From an uncultured Clostridia bacterium (GTDB lineage: Bacteria > Bacillota > Clostridia > Christensenellales > Aristaeellaceae), in the NCBI GenBank assembly GCA_937894675.1, contig CALCQO010000004.1, positions 186,001 through 250,000 of the forward strand: a stretch of 64,000 nt of DNA, read 5' to 3'. This document shows, one piece after another, positions 32,053-41,354 of this stretch. The position numbers and the translations under genes were made by a program. Numbering within the stretch: position 1 is the stretch's first letter; the number at the start of each line of letters is the position of its first letter. A model generated the notes under the pieces. It saw nothing but the letters and a program-made list of their open reading frames with translations, made no database searches and was not told the origin of the DNA.

Positions 32053-34722
32053 TTATTCGATGCGGATGCCGTACATCTTGGGGTTTTCCGAGCTGGTTCC
32101 GATGACCAGGATGTCGTTGTACACCGCGGGGGAGCCTTCAATCTCTCCCTCCAGCTGCAGGGTGTTGACCACTTCGCCGGTCAGGCCCTTCATCATGGTG
32201 AGGCGGCCCTTTTCATCCCCCTGGATAATCCAGGCGTCGCCCTGGTCGTTGTAGACAGCCACGGGAGAGGAGATGCTGCCCGATGTGAGGGGAGTCTTCC
32301 AGACTTCCTTGCCCGTTTCCTTGTCCAGGGCGATGACGGCGCCGCCGCCCTCCTCCACCTTGTTGACGGTGAAGATAACCAGGCTGGAGATGGACTTGTC
32401 CCCCACGACGGGGCTGGCTTTGACGCCGGAGCGCTCGCCCTGATCGAAGGCAACAGGCAGCTGGTACTGCCAGTTTTCCTCGCCCGTCATGGCGTTGAGG
32501 CTGCGGATGGTGGCGGTTTTCTTGCCCTTGAGCCTGGTGAACACCGTATTGCCCGTGTACAGGGACAGTGTACCGTCGGTATTGAAATCAAGTGCCGGGG
32601 AAGCGTCGGTATTGTCCCCCGCGTCCACCGCCCACACCGTTTCCATGGTGTTGGTATCCACGCAGCGCACGATGCCCTGCTTGTCGGCGATGAAAGCGTA
32701 GCCCATGTACATGGCGGCGCTGGCTTCCATGCTGACGGAGGTGTCCTGCTGGTTGCCCTTGCTCTTGAGGTAATGTACCTCCGGGCTGAGGGCCAGGGAC
32801 ATGCTCTCCTGGTTGGCGTAATCGAACTTGGTGTTGAGTTTGGCGGTGTACAAAAGGCCGTTCTCGCCCGCGACAATCATGGTGTCGCTGGAGCGGTCGA
32901 ACAGGGGGGTGCCGTCAAAGGCGCCGTTGGTGCTGTACTGGCTTTGCTTATCCGTGCGGCGGCCGTTGACAAAATACAGCTCCTTCTGGTCCAGCAGATT
33001 GTAGATGTACAGGCCGATGGCGCCGGTCTTGCCGGGCAGTTTGGAGATGCCCTGACCAAAGGCGATCAGCGGCTGGCCCTGGGGATCCACCGCCACGCTG
33101 CCCTTGAGCGGGAAGCCCACATCGATGGGCTCCCGGGTGGCGACGCCGTCGTCCAGATCCAGGAAGTATACCTTGCCGTCCTGGGCCGCGAAGATGACTT
33201 CCTTCAGCGGGGACACGGCTTTCTTTTCCTCGGTGATGTTCATCGCCAGGCGCAGTTCCTTAGACCATTTGACGATGGCGGGCTGCCCCGTCCACCCCAG
33301 GCCGTATACCCGGCCGGAATCCTCGGTGCGCAGGCTGCCCAGCTCTGTCTGCCAGAGGACGGACAGCTGCTGCAATTGCACATCCACGCTGCCAAAGGCG
33401 GCGTTGCGGCGGAAGGAATCCCCCCGGAAGGTGAACACGCCCCCCTCGTAGGAGGTATACTGGGCGGGCACATTGATGGGGTCTTCCCTGGTAAAATCAT
33501 TCTGTTTTCTGCCGCCCAGATAGGTGGCGTCAGTATATTTGAGTTTAGCAGGCGCCGCTGCTTCGGAGGCCTCCGCTGTCAACACAGGCATGGGGGTGGC
33601 ATCCGGCTGGGCGGGAATGGCCGCTGCCTGCTGCGCCGGGGCAGGCTGCTGGGTGGCAAGGGACTGCTGCCCCTGAGCCTGCTGAGCAATTTCAGGGTAC
33701 TCATCAGAAATTTCGCCCGTCTCCCCCTCGTTCTCTACAGGGGTTTGCGCCTGCTGGGAAATGTCGGGCTGCTGGGTTTGCAGGGGCTGCGCGGTGACCA
33801 CGGTTACCGGCGGGATAAAGGGCGGGGCGGTATACACCGCCTGCTGGGTAGCAACCGCCTGGGCTGTCATCTGGGTGGGGGCGGGGGTCGCCTGAGGCTG
33901 CTGGGTTGCCCCCAGCAGAGCGAGGCCGGCGGGTTGGCCCGATACCGGCGGCTGTGTAATAGGCGGCTGGGTGGGGATTACGGTGGGCGCCGTGGTGGGC
34001 TCGGTAATGCTCATCTGAATGGAACGGCTTTCCGACAGCCACTTGCCGTCCTTGAACACATTGGCGAACACAGCCCCCTCAAAGGGCTCGTCAAACACCA
34101 CCGTGGCTGTCCACACGGTGTTCTCCGTATCCTTGGCGGCGGTCACGCTGTTGATGACGTTGCCGTTTTCATCCTGCAAGCGCACATCCTCCACCGCGAT
34201 GTCGGTGGTAAAGGTAAACACGGTGCGCACGCCGGTTACCCCGTAGGGCTCGGCGTTTTCAAACTTAATCAATTTGGGCACAGCCTGGCTGTCGATGCCC
34301 AGCACATTGTCGATTACCCCGGCGATGGGCTTGCGGATGGTGCCCAGGGGGCCGGTATTATCCTTGGGAACAAAGAAATACAAGACGGCAACCAACGCCA
34401 GCAGCAGCAAAACCAGCCCCACCAGGATAAAGGGCCAGCGGCGGGGCGCGTCCTCATAATCGTCGTAATCGTCATCCCTGTCATCCAGCCGGGTGTTGGG
34501 GGGATAATGATCATAATCGTATACGGTGGGCGCGTTGCGCTGGGCGGGCATGGGGGGCTGCTGGGGGTAATGCTCGTTCATGGGCAGGGGCACACGGCCG
34601 GAATCCGGCTGGTAGCTGGGGCGCCGCGCCGAGCTTACCTGCGGCTGCTCCTCATTTGCTTTATGCCGGTCCGAGCGGCGCTTTCGCTCCGGTCTTTCGC
34701 CCCCGGGGTAGTAGCTTGACAA
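32053..34722 (-). CDS. Large membrane-anchored PQQ-type beta-propeller protein
   Basis: About 889 residues. The start is probably the TTG at 34722, placed 8 bases after AAAGGGG; a TTG six codons upstream is the alternative. A basic/acidic cytoplasmic tail (about 1-85, with DDRDDDYDDYED) precedes one membrane span (about 88-110). Outside are an Ig-like domain (about 145-225), a Thr/Pro/Gln-rich linker (about 230-370) and a C-terminal propeller of PQQ/BamB-type repeats (ETVWAVDAGDNTDASPALDF, GEENWQYQLP, GKEVWKTPLTSGSISSPVAVY). It is probably a surface or wall-spanning protein binding peptidoglycan-associated partners; no enzymatic motif is evident. Confidence 0.83.
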   Translation of the reverse strand: MSSYYPGGERPERKRRSDRHKANEEQPQVSSARRPSYQPDSGRVPLPMNEHYPQQPPMPAQRNAPTVYDYDHYPPNTRLDDRDDDYDDYEDAPRRWPFILVGLVLLLLALVAVLYFFVPKDNTGPLGTIRKPIAGVIDNVLGIDSQAVPKLIKFENAEPYGVTGVRTVFTFTTDIAVEDVRLQDENGNVINSVTAAKDTENTVWTATVVFDEPFEGAVFANVFKDGKWLSESRSIQMSITEPTTAPTVIPTQPPITQPPVSGQPAGLALLGATQQPQATPAPTQMTAQAVATQQAVYTAPPFIPPVTVVTAQPLQTQQPDISQQAQTPVENEGETGEISDEYPEIAQQAQGQQSLATQQPAPAQQAAAIPAQPDATPMPVLTAEASEAAAPAKLKYTDATYLGGRKQNDFTREDPINVPAQYTSYEGGVFTFRGDSFRRNAAFGSVDVQLQQLSVLWQTELGSLRTEDSGRVYGLGWTGQPAIVKWSKELRLAMNITEEKKAVSPLKEVIFAAQDGKVYFLDLDDGVATREPIDVGFPLKGSVAVDPQGQPLIAFGQGISKLPGKTGAIGLYIYNLLDQKELYFVNGRRTDKQSQYSTNGAFDGTPLFDRSSDTMIVAGENGLLYTAKLNTKFDYANQESMSLALSPEVHYLKSKGNQQDTSVSMEASAAMYMGYAFIADKQGIVRCVDTNTMETVWAVDAGDNTDASPALDFNTDGTLSLYTGNTVFTRLKGKKTATIRSLNAMTGEENWQYQLPVAFDQGERSGVKASPVVGDKSISSLVIFTVNKVEEGGGAVIALDKETGKEVWKTPLTSGSISSPVAVYNDQGDAWIIQGDEKGRLTMMKGLTGEVVNTLQLEGEIEGSPAVYNDILVIGTSSENPKMYGIRIE

Positions 34723-34755
34723 TTCATTCGCCCCTTTCAATCATCGGTGCGTATG

Positions 34756-36144
34756 TCAGAACGCGATCTTATCCTCGATAAACTGCTTCAGGTCAGCGAT
34801 GGCCACACGTTCCTGCGCCATGCTGTCGCGCTCGCGCACGGTAACGGTTTCATCTTCCAAGGTATCAAAGTCCACGGTGATGCACAGCGGGGTGCCGATT
34901 TCATCCTGGCGGCGGTACCGCTTGCCGATGGAGCCGGACTCGTCATAATCAATCATAAAGTGCTTGGACAGCTGCCGGAACAGCTGGGTCGCCTTGTCCC
35001 CCAGCTTGTTTTTCTGCAGGGGCAGCACACAAGCCTTGTAGGGCGCCAGCGCCGGGTGCAGACGCAGCACCACGCGGGTGTCATTCTCCAATTGCTCTTC
35101 CTCGTAGGCGTTGCACAGGAAAGCCAGGGCCATGCGGTCCGCTCCCAGGGAGGGCTCCACCACATAGGGGATATAGCGCTCGTTGGTGATGGGGTCGATA
35201 TATTCCATGTTCTCGCCGCTGGTGTTCTGGTGGGCGGTCAGGTCAAAATCCGTCCGGTCGGCTATGCCCCACAGTTCGCCCCAGCCAAAGGGAAAGAGGA
35301 ACTCGAAGTCTGTCGTCGCCTTGGAATAATGGGACAATTCCTCGGGCTTGTGGTCGCGCAGACGCAGGTTTTCTTCCTTGATGCCAAGGGACAACAGCCA
35401 GTCTCGGCAGAAAGCGCGCCAGTACTCGAACCACTCCAGGTCTGTGCCGGGCTGGCAGAAAAACTCCAGCTCCATCTGCTCAAACTCCCGGGTGCGGAAA
35501 ATAAAGTTGCCGGGGGTAATCTCGTTGCGGAAGGACTTGCCCACCTGGGCGATGCCCATGGGCAGCTTGCGCCTCGTGGCGCGGACTACGTTTTTAAAGT
35601 TGACGAAAATGCCCTGGGCGGTTTCCGGCCGCAGGTACAATTCGGTGGAGTTATCCTCCGTGACTCCCTGATGGGTTTTGAACATCAGGTTGAACTTGCG
35701 GATGCCGGTAAAATCCTTCTTGCCGCAGGTGGGGCAGGCGATGCCTTTGTCCTGGATATAGGTTTCCAACTCCTCATTGCTCCAGCCGTCGGCCTGGATG
35801 GTTTCGCCCTGGGCTTTGGCCCAGTCCTCCGCCAGCTGATCGGCGCGGAAGCGGGCTTTGCAGGCCTTGCAGTCCATCAGCGGGTCGTTGAAGGTGCCCA
35901 CATGGCCGGATGCTACCCAGACATTGCGGTTCATCAATATCGCCGCGTCCAAGCCCACATTGGTGGGGGATTCCTGCACGAACTTCTTCCACCAGGCCTT
36001 TTTGACGTTGTTTTTAAACTCCACGCCCAGCGGGCCGTAATCCCATGTATTGGCCAGGCCGCCGTAGATTTCGCTGCCTGAGAAGATAAAGCCGCGCACC
36101 TTGCACAGCGCTACCAATTTATCCATTGTCAACTTTTCTGGCAT
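34756..36144 (-). CDS. glyS: Glycyl-tRNA synthetase (single-subunit, class II)
   Basis: 462 residues, the alpha2 type of Gram-positives. It starts with MDKLVALCKVRGFIFSGSEIYGG after MPEKLT (about 7-29), contains a zinc-like CKACKARF...CPTCGKKDF pair, class II motif 2 SFRNEITPGNFIFRTREFEQME, and motif 3 EPSLGADRMALAF. ATP-dependent charging of tRNA-Gly. AAAGGGG lies 9 bases before the ATG. Its promoter shares a divergent region with the surface-glycan cluster; no T-box leader is seen. Confidence 0.97.
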   Translation of the reverse strand: MPEKLTMDKLVALCKVRGFIFSGSEIYGGLANTWDYGPLGVEFKNNVKKAWWKKFVQESPTNVGLDAAILMNRNVWVASGHVGTFNDPLMDCKACKARFRADQLAEDWAKAQGETIQADGWSNEELETYIQDKGIACPTCGKKDFTGIRKFNLMFKTHQGVTEDNSTELYLRPETAQGIFVNFKNVVRATRRKLPMGIAQVGKSFRNEITPGNFIFRTREFEQMELEFFCQPGTDLEWFEYWRAFCRDWLLSLGIKEENLRLRDHKPEELSHYSKATTDFEFLFPFGWGELWGIADRTDFDLTAHQNTSGENMEYIDPITNERYIPYVVEPSLGADRMALAFLCNAYEEEQLENDTRVVLRLHPALAPYKACVLPLQKNKLGDKATQLFRQLSKHFMIDYDESGSIGKRYRRQDEIGTPLCITVDFDTLEDETVTVRERDSMAQERVAIADLKQFIEDKIAF

Positions 36145-36176
36145 GAAAAGAAACCCCTTTCCCCTATATCAGCAAC

Positions 36177-36205
36177 ATTTTATCTGTATCCCCAGGGGTT
36201 GTCAA
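36177..36205 (-). promoter_or_regulatory. Promoter of glyS
   Basis: Minus strand TTGACA (36205-36200), 17-base spacer, TAAAAT (36182-36177). Leader to the ATG is about 25 bases. Confidence 0.75.
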
Positions 36206-36224
36206 GGAAGGGGGGCGGGCATCG

Positions 36225-36253
36225 TTGACAGGCAAGGGATTACAGGCTAATAT
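36225..36253 (+). promoter_or_regulatory. Promoter of the surface-glycan cluster
   Basis: TTGACA (36225-36230), 17-base spacer, TAATAT (36248-36253). A near-consensus promoter, back to back with the glyS promoter, leaving a leader of about 75 bases before 36336. Confidence 0.75.
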
Positions 36254-36335
36254 GAGGGTGGATATTTCCCCCGTCACTGGTACTTTTTTACGACCTGGGC
36301 CGCCTGATGTGCCGCCCGCAAAGTGAGCAGCGCAA

Positions 36336-36989
36336 ATGTACGCAAAGTATGTAAAAAGACCGTTGGATTTTCTTCTGTCGCTTCTGGGGATGGTGGTGCT
36401 GTCCCCCGTGTTTTTAATCATCATCATCGCCATCAAACTCAACAGCAGGGGGCCTGTCTTCTTTCAGCAAAAGCGGGTGGGCATCCATAAGAGCACCTTC
36501 ATGATGCTCAAGTTCCGCACCATGCGCATCGACGCCCCCCACGATACCCCCACCCACCTGCTGGAAGACCCGGATGCGTGGATCACCTCCACCGGCAAAT
36601 TTCTTCGGAAAACCAGCCTGGACGAGCTGCCCCAGCTGCTGAACATTTTGGCGGGACACATGGCTGTCATCGGCCCGCGCCCGGCGCTGTGGAACCAATA
36701 CGATTTAATCGCCGAGAGGGACAAGTACAACGCCAACGATGTGCGCCCAGGCCTGACCGGCTGGGCTCAGATTAACGGCCGGGACGCCCTGGAAATCCCG
36801 GACAAAGCCCGGTATGACGGGGAGTATGTAAACAACATCAGCCTATCCATGGACATCAAATGCTTTGTGGGCACCATCGTCAGCGTGCTGAAGAACGACG
36901 GCGTGGTTGAGGGGGGGACGGGGAGGCTGAATAAAAAGGATACACCAGTTGAGGGTCTTGATAGGCAGCATCTGTCAGAGGACGACTAG
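36336..36989 (+). CDS. Initiating phosphosugar transferase (bacterial sugar transferase family)
   Basis: 217 residues, the small PglC/EpsL type. One hydrophobic re-entrant N-terminal segment (about 8-28, LDFLLSLLGMVVLSPVFLIIIIAIKL in part), then KFRTMRIDAP (catalytic Asp-Glu region follows), KTSLDELPQLLNIL (about 89-102; DE catalytic pair), and GPRPALWNQYDL. It transfers a phospho-sugar to undecaprenyl phosphate, starting a surface glycan or glycoprotein glycan. No clear ribosome site upstream of the ATG except GCAAAGTGAGCAG. The tail after about 195 is short and variable. Confidence 0.9.
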   Translation: MYAKYVKRPLDFLLSLLGMVVLSPVFLIIIIAIKLNSRGPVFFQQKRVGIHKSTFMMLKFRTMRIDAPHDTPTHLLEDPDAWITSTGKFLRKTSLDELPQLLNILAGHMAVIGPRPALWNQYDLIAERDKYNANDVRPGLTGWAQINGRDALEIPDKARYDGEYVNNISLSMDIKCFVGTIVSVLKNDGVVEGGTGRLNKKDTPVEGLDRQHLSEDD

Positions 36990-37090
36990 CAGGCATCATT
37001 CCCATTAGGAGGAAACCCAGAAAGCAGCATTACAGTTGAAGAAAACGCCGGAATTTTGTTGGATTATTTATTGAAAAGCGCCCGCATTAA

Positions 37091-37119
37091 TTGACTGATT
37101 ACCCCATTTATGGTATGTT
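37091..37119 (+). promoter_or_regulatory. Internal promoter before the aminotransferase
   Basis: TTGACT (37091-37096), 17-base spacer, TATGTT (37114-37119), 46 bases before the GTG start at 37165. The 175-base gap between the two genes supports a separate transcript start. Confidence 0.55.
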
Positions 37120-37164
37120 TCTCATGTTAGGCATGCAATGAATGTGGACAGTAGGAGGACTAGT

Positions 37165-38373
37165 GTGAAAATACAGTTTTCGCCGCCGGATATTACTGAT
37201 CTGGAACTGCGTTATGTGGAAGATGCATTGCGCTCAGGCTGGATTACGACCGGGCCAAAAACCAAGGAGTTTGAAACCAGGCTTTCCGCGTTTTATGGCA
37301 CCCCGCGCACTGTCTGCGTCAACTCCGCCACCGCCGCGATGGAATTGGTTCTTCGGGAAATGGGCATCGGACCCGGGGATGAGGTGATTACCTCCTCGTA
37401 TACCTACTCCGCATCAGCTTCCATCATTGAGCATGTGGGAGCAAAAATTGTTTTGGTTGATGTGGCCAAAGACAGCTATTTTATGGACTATGAGCAGCTT
37501 GAGCAGGCGATAACAGAACGGACCAAAGCTATCATACCTGTGGACATCGGCGGGGTGATGGCGGACTATGACAAAGTGTATGAGGCCGTCCGCTCCAAGA
37601 AGCATCTTTATCATCCCACCAACACAAAACAAGCCCTTTTTGATCATCCTGTTATACTTGCGGATGCCGCGCATTCTATCGGTTCTTCCCTTCGCGGCAA
37701 ATGCAGCGGCACTTGCGCCGATTTCACCGCTTTTTCTTTCCATGCTGTGAAAAACCTGACCACCTCAGAAGGCGGCGCCATTACCTGGCTGCCCAGAGAT
37801 GGTATAGAAATCGAGGATTTGTATCAGGATTTCCAACTCTATTCCCTCCACGGGCAGAGCAAGGACGCTTTGTCCAAAATGAGACTGGGTTCCTGGGAGT
37901 ACGACATCGTGTTCCCAGGCTACAAGTGCAACATGATTGATATCCTGGCCGCGCTGGGATTGGCGCAGTTGGAGCGCTTCCCCGCCATGTCAGAAAAGAG
38001 ACATCAAACCATCGCGGCTTATGACCAGGCTTTCCTGCCTTTAGGGTTGCAGAGTCTGCAGCATCAAGGCGAAGACCACTGTGGAAATGGCCATCTTTAT
38101 CTGTTGCGCATCCCCGGTATCAATGAAAAGCAGCGCAATAAAGTGATTGACGCCATGGCGGAAAAGGGAGTTGCCTGCAACGTGCACTTCAAGCCCCTCC
38201 CCATGTTCACCGGCTATAAAGCGATGGGTTTTGATATCAAGGATTATCCCAACGCGTACAATCAGTACTGCAATGAGATTACCCTGCCGACCCATACCCT
38301 GCTGACTGAGGAACAGGTTGCCTTTGTCATTGAATGCATGACCAGTGTTCTAAAAAAGATGAAAATCGTGTAA
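37165..38373 (+). CDS. DegT/DnrJ/EryC1 sugar aminotransferase
   Basis: 402 residues from GTG at 37165, six bases after AGGAGG; an ATG nine codons upstream lies before that ribosome site. PLP-dependent fold type I: GPKTKEFETRLSAFYG, NSATAAMELVLREMGIGPGDEVI, ILADAAHSIGS, and the Schiff-base Lys in FSFHAVKNLTTSEGGAI (Lys near 199). It aminates a keto-sugar nucleotide, as PglE does for UDP-bacillosamine. With phosphosugar transferases on both sides and a formyltransferase-like gene after, it supplies an amino sugar to the glycan. Lower GC than the flanking core genes. Confidence 0.9.
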   Translation: MKIQFSPPDITDLELRYVEDALRSGWITTGPKTKEFETRLSAFYGTPRTVCVNSATAAMELVLREMGIGPGDEVITSSYTYSASASIIEHVGAKIVLVDVAKDSYFMDYEQLEQAITERTKAIIPVDIGGVMADYDKVYEAVRSKKHLYHPTNTKQALFDHPVILADAAHSIGSSLRGKCSGTCADFTAFSFHAVKNLTTSEGGAITWLPRDGIEIEDLYQDFQLYSLHGQSKDALSKMRLGSWEYDIVFPGYKCNMIDILAALGLAQLERFPAMSEKRHQTIAAYDQAFLPLGLQSLQHQGEDHCGNGHLYLLRIPGINEKQRNKVIDAMAEKGVACNVHFKPLPMFTGYKAMGFDIKDYPNAYNQYCNEITLPTHTLLTEEQVAFVIECMTSVLKKMKIV

Positions 38374-38411
38374 CCCACATTGCATTTTTCTACGATAAGG
38401 AACACCTGCCC

Positions 38412-39059
38412 GTGATATACAGAAATTTTGTCAAGCGTGTGCTGGATATTCTTCTTTCCCTGATTGCCCTGCCGTTTTTTGGTATCCTATGCCTGGTGCT
38501 AGTACCGGCTATCCTTCTGCAAGATGGAAGGCCGGTTTTTTATATTTCTCCGCGGCTGGGCAAAAACGGCAAGGTGTTTCAGATGTACAAGTTCCGCAGC
38601 ATGCTGAACAACGCGCCGGATATCCGCCTGGAGGACGGTTCCACCTATAACGCAGAAGATGACCCCAGGGTCACCCCGCTGGGGCGTTTGCTGAGAAAAA
38701 CCTCCCTGGATGAAACCCCGCAGATTCTGAATGTTCTGCGCGGGGATATGAGTTTTGTCGGCCCAAGGCCTGATTTGCCTGGCCAAAGAGAATTATATGA
38801 CCAGGAGGACATCAAAAAGCTGGATGTCTTGCCCGGTATTACCGGTTACAGCCAGGCATTTTTCCGCAACTCCATTGAATGGAAGGAGCGTCTGAAACTG
38901 GATGTTTATTACGCGGAGCATGTATCATTTCTTCTGGATGTAAAAATTATATACCAGACATTTGCGACTGTCCTGACGCGGAAAAATGTCTATGTCAAGC
39001 CGCAACAGAACGCGGAGCAACCTGAACAAAACCAGGATGCAGGGAAGGGGTACAAATGA
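38412..39059 (+). CDS. Second initiating phosphosugar transferase
   Basis: 215 residues from the GTG at 38412, giving the usual N-terminus IYRNFVKRVLDILLSLIALP; the frame extends back to 38334 over the aminotransferase 3' end but with no ribosome site. YKFRSMLNNAPD, DDPRVTPLGRLLRKTSLDETPQILNVL and GPRPDLPGQ are family motifs. A second such enzyme in the same cluster means either two glycans or two alternative first sugars. The 3' end overlaps the formyltransferase-like gene by 4 bases. Confidence 0.85.
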   Translation: MIYRNFVKRVLDILLSLIALPFFGILCLVLVPAILLQDGRPVFYISPRLGKNGKVFQMYKFRSMLNNAPDIRLEDGSTYNAEDDPRVTPLGRLLRKTSLDETPQILNVLRGDMSFVGPRPDLPGQRELYDQEDIKKLDVLPGITGYSQAFFRNSIEWKERLKLDVYYAEHVSFLLDVKIIYQTFATVLTRKNVYVKPQQNAEQPEQNQDAGKGYK

Positions 39060-39976
39060 AGTACATTCTATTCATTGGCGGCCGGGTCGGATATGAGGCG
39101 CTGAAAATCCTCTCGCCCCTGGTATCCATTCAGCACGTGTTTCTGGAAAAGGAACATGCCCACGAAAACACAACGTACAGCAAGGATATCCTCGCCCATT
39201 GCCGGGACAGGGGCATTCCCTGCACCACGCAGCTGGATGACGCATCCGTTGTCGCCATCTGCCAAACAGTTCAGCCGGACTACCTGATGTGCTTTGGGTA
39301 CAGGAGGATGCTTAGGGAGGCTGTCTGCGCTTGCGCCGGCATCGCCTGTATCGGCAGCCACTTCGCGCCATTGCCCCGGTACCGGGGCTTCGCGCCCCTG
39401 AATTGGGTGCTCCTCAACGGTGAGCCGAAAACCGCTGTCAACATTTTTTTCCTGGCGGATCAGGTTGACGCGGGGGACATCATCGCCCGGGAATGGGTCG
39501 ATATTGACATCAAGGATGACATCAACACCCTGACGGATAAATGCCTGGTTGCTTTGGTACCCGCCCTGCAGAAAGCTGTCCTGTCGCTGGAGAGCGGCCA
39601 TCCCCAAGGGGAAAAGCAGGATCACAGCCTGGCAAGCTTCACCTGCTCAAGAAATCCTGAGGACGGGCTGATTGACTGGTCGAAAAGCTCCTGGGAGATT
39701 TACAACCAGGTCAGAGCGCTGACCTACCCCATGCCGGGGGCGTTCACGACCTATAACGGTGAAAGGCTGTATATCTGGCAGTGCAGCATGGTGGACGAAC
39801 TGGAATATGTTGGCCGGGTCTGCGGGAAGGTAATCGCAGTTGACCGGGAGAATAAAGCATTCAAAGTGCTGACAGGGGATGGCAGCATCCTGGTCACCAA
39901 AGCATCCTTGGATCAGAAAAATCCGGAATGTTCCGCCGACATCAGCAGCATCCGCGTCACGCTGGGCAGGTCGTAG
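39056..39976 (+). CDS. Formyltransferase-like protein with altered active site
   Basis: 306 residues of the Fmt/ArnA/sugar N-formyltransferase fold: N-terminal Rossmann domain and C-terminal OB-like domain (about 215-300, SWEIYNQVRALTYPMPGAFTTYNG). The active-site stretch ACIGSHFAPLPRYRG has His102 and QVDAGDI has Asp138, the right 36-residue spacing, but the catalytic Asn two residues before the His is Gly100. The folate loop LPRYRG is kept. Next to a sugar aminotransferase, an N-formylated amino sugar is the obvious product, but the missing Asn makes activity doubtful or different chemistry likely. Confidence 0.78.
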   Translation: MKYILFIGGRVGYEALKILSPLVSIQHVFLEKEHAHENTTYSKDILAHCRDRGIPCTTQLDDASVVAICQTVQPDYLMCFGYRRMLREAVCACAGIACIGSHFAPLPRYRGFAPLNWVLLNGEPKTAVNIFFLADQVDAGDIIAREWVDIDIKDDINTLTDKCLVALVPALQKAVLSLESGHPQGEKQDHSLASFTCSRNPEDGLIDWSKSSWEIYNQVRALTYPMPGAFTTYNGERLYIWQCSMVDELEYVGRVCGKVIAVDRENKAFKVLTGDGSILVTKASLDQKNPECSADISSIRVTLGRS

Positions 39977-40027
39977 CATGCGCGGTACGCAAACATATTG
40001 CACCCTGTCTTTCAACAGGTTCATGCC

Positions 40028-41176
40028 ATGAAAATGCTGTATATCCTCAACCTGGCAAAACGGTTGAACCATTTTTCCCATTCCAGCATGCTGGCCGCTT
40101 TGTCCCTGGGAATGAACTTTCATATCGCGAGCAAATTCTCCTATCCATCGCCCAAGGAAGTGCAAAAGGACGAAGAGAAATGGCATGTTTCCATACACCA
40201 GGTTGATTTCCGCAGGAACCCCCTGCATCCGGGCAACCTGAAAGCGTGGCGGCAGCTGAATGAGTTGGAAAAAAAGGTACGTTTCACCATCATTCACTGC
40301 AATACCCCGGTGGGGGGATTGCTGGGGCGGCTGCTGGGAAGAAAATACCGCATCCATCCGATGATTTACACCGCCCATGGCTTTCATTTCTATCAGGGAG
40401 CGCCGCTTATCAACTGGCTGCTGTTTTTTCCCATTGAGTGGCTCTGCGCGCGCTGGACTGATGTGTTGATTACCCTGAACAAAGAAGACTATGCCTTCGC
40501 GAAAAAACATATGCCCGCCAAGCGCGTTGAATATACTCCAGGCGTAGGCATTGATACCCGAAAATTTTCCATGCTGTCCGCGGAAAAGAAATCGGAAATA
40601 CGCCGCAGCCTCGGTGTGCAGGACGACGAATTCATGTTCCTGTCCGTTGGCGAAATATCGCCCAACAAGAATCAAACCAACGCCATCAGGGCATTGGCCA
40701 AAGTAAACAATCCGCGTGTCAAGTACTTCATCGCAGGACAGGGTGATCTCCAGACAGAAGTAGAAAAGCTGATTGAAGAGCATGATCTTTCCAGCCAAGT
40801 TAAACTACTAGGCTACCGAACAGACATCCCTGATTTATGCGGGGCTGCAGATGCCTACTTGTTTCCATCCTTCCGGGAAGGTCTCTCCGTCGCCCTGATG
40901 GAGGCCATGGCCTGCGGGCTGCCGGTGGTGGCTTCCCGGATTCGGGGCAACACGGATCTGATTGATGAGGGAAAGGGCGGGTATCTGGTGGACCCCCGGG
41001 ACGTGGAGGGGATGGCGCAAGCCATCAAGACGCTGGTCACCAACCCTGAAGCAGCCGCCATGGGGCAGTACAACATGGAAAAGGTCAAGGATTTTGACAT
41101 GGAGAAGGTAACCCAGGAGTTACGGAGGATATATCAGTCGGTGATGCCAGGGTCAGAAAACTCGGCTGAAAGCTGA
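40028..41176 (+). CDS. GT4-family glycosyltransferase
   Basis: 383 residues from the ATG at 40028 (ten codons after an upstream ATG; neither has a strong ribosome site). GT-B fold: N-terminal acceptor domain with YTAHGFHFYQGAP, C-terminal donor domain with LSVGEISPNKNQTNAIRAL (about 208-226), GQGDLQTEVEKLI, and the EX7E motif in FREGLSVALMEAMACGLPVVAS (about 285-306). The pattern resembles EpsD/TuaC-like retaining transferases extending lipid-linked sugars on the cytoplasmic face. It is the last gene of the cluster; a terminator follows at 41355. Confidence 0.9.
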   Translation: MKMLYILNLAKRLNHFSHSSMLAALSLGMNFHIASKFSYPSPKEVQKDEEKWHVSIHQVDFRRNPLHPGNLKAWRQLNELEKKVRFTIIHCNTPVGGLLGRLLGRKYRIHPMIYTAHGFHFYQGAPLINWLLFFPIEWLCARWTDVLITLNKEDYAFAKKHMPAKRVEYTPGVGIDTRKFSMLSAEKKSEIRRSLGVQDDEFMFLSVGEISPNKNQTNAIRALAKVNNPRVKYFIAGQGDLQTEVEKLIEEHDLSSQVKLLGYRTDIPDLCGAADAYLFPSFREGLSVALMEAMACGLPVVASRIRGNTDLIDEGKGGYLVDPRDVEGMAQAIKTLVTNPEAAAMGQYNMEKVKDFDMEKVTQELRRIYQSVMPGSENSAES

Positions 41177-41354
41177 TGCGATACACCATCTGGCTGCATA
41201 AATTGGATTAGGAGCAGAGTAATTGGCACCGCTGCCATTCATAATATCACACACTATCTCATGAGTTTTAAGTAAAATATCATCTGTTCTATCATGTGTC
41301 TAATAATTGCTTCGCATTTGAGTGCTAAGCGGCTATAAGAGAATCAATAAAGAT

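Noticed and set aside
33580..34020. CRISPR-like or tandem repeat signal in the PQQ-propeller gene
   Set aside because: It is the coding sequence for a Gln/Pro/Thr-rich linker; units vary in length and stay in frame, with no direct repeats and spacers.
31873..34719. A 948-codon open frame on the plus strand
   Set aside because: Antisense shadow of the PQQ-propeller gene and the GNAT gene; composition is Gly/His/Leu-rich without any recognisable domain.
36145..36335. T-box leader for glyS
   Set aside because: The promoter lies only about 25 bases from the start and no T-box sequence or antiterminator is visible.
41177..41354. Possible gene remnant after the glycan cluster
   Set aside because: AT-rich but with no open frame, family trace or inverted-repeat ends of an insertion sequence.
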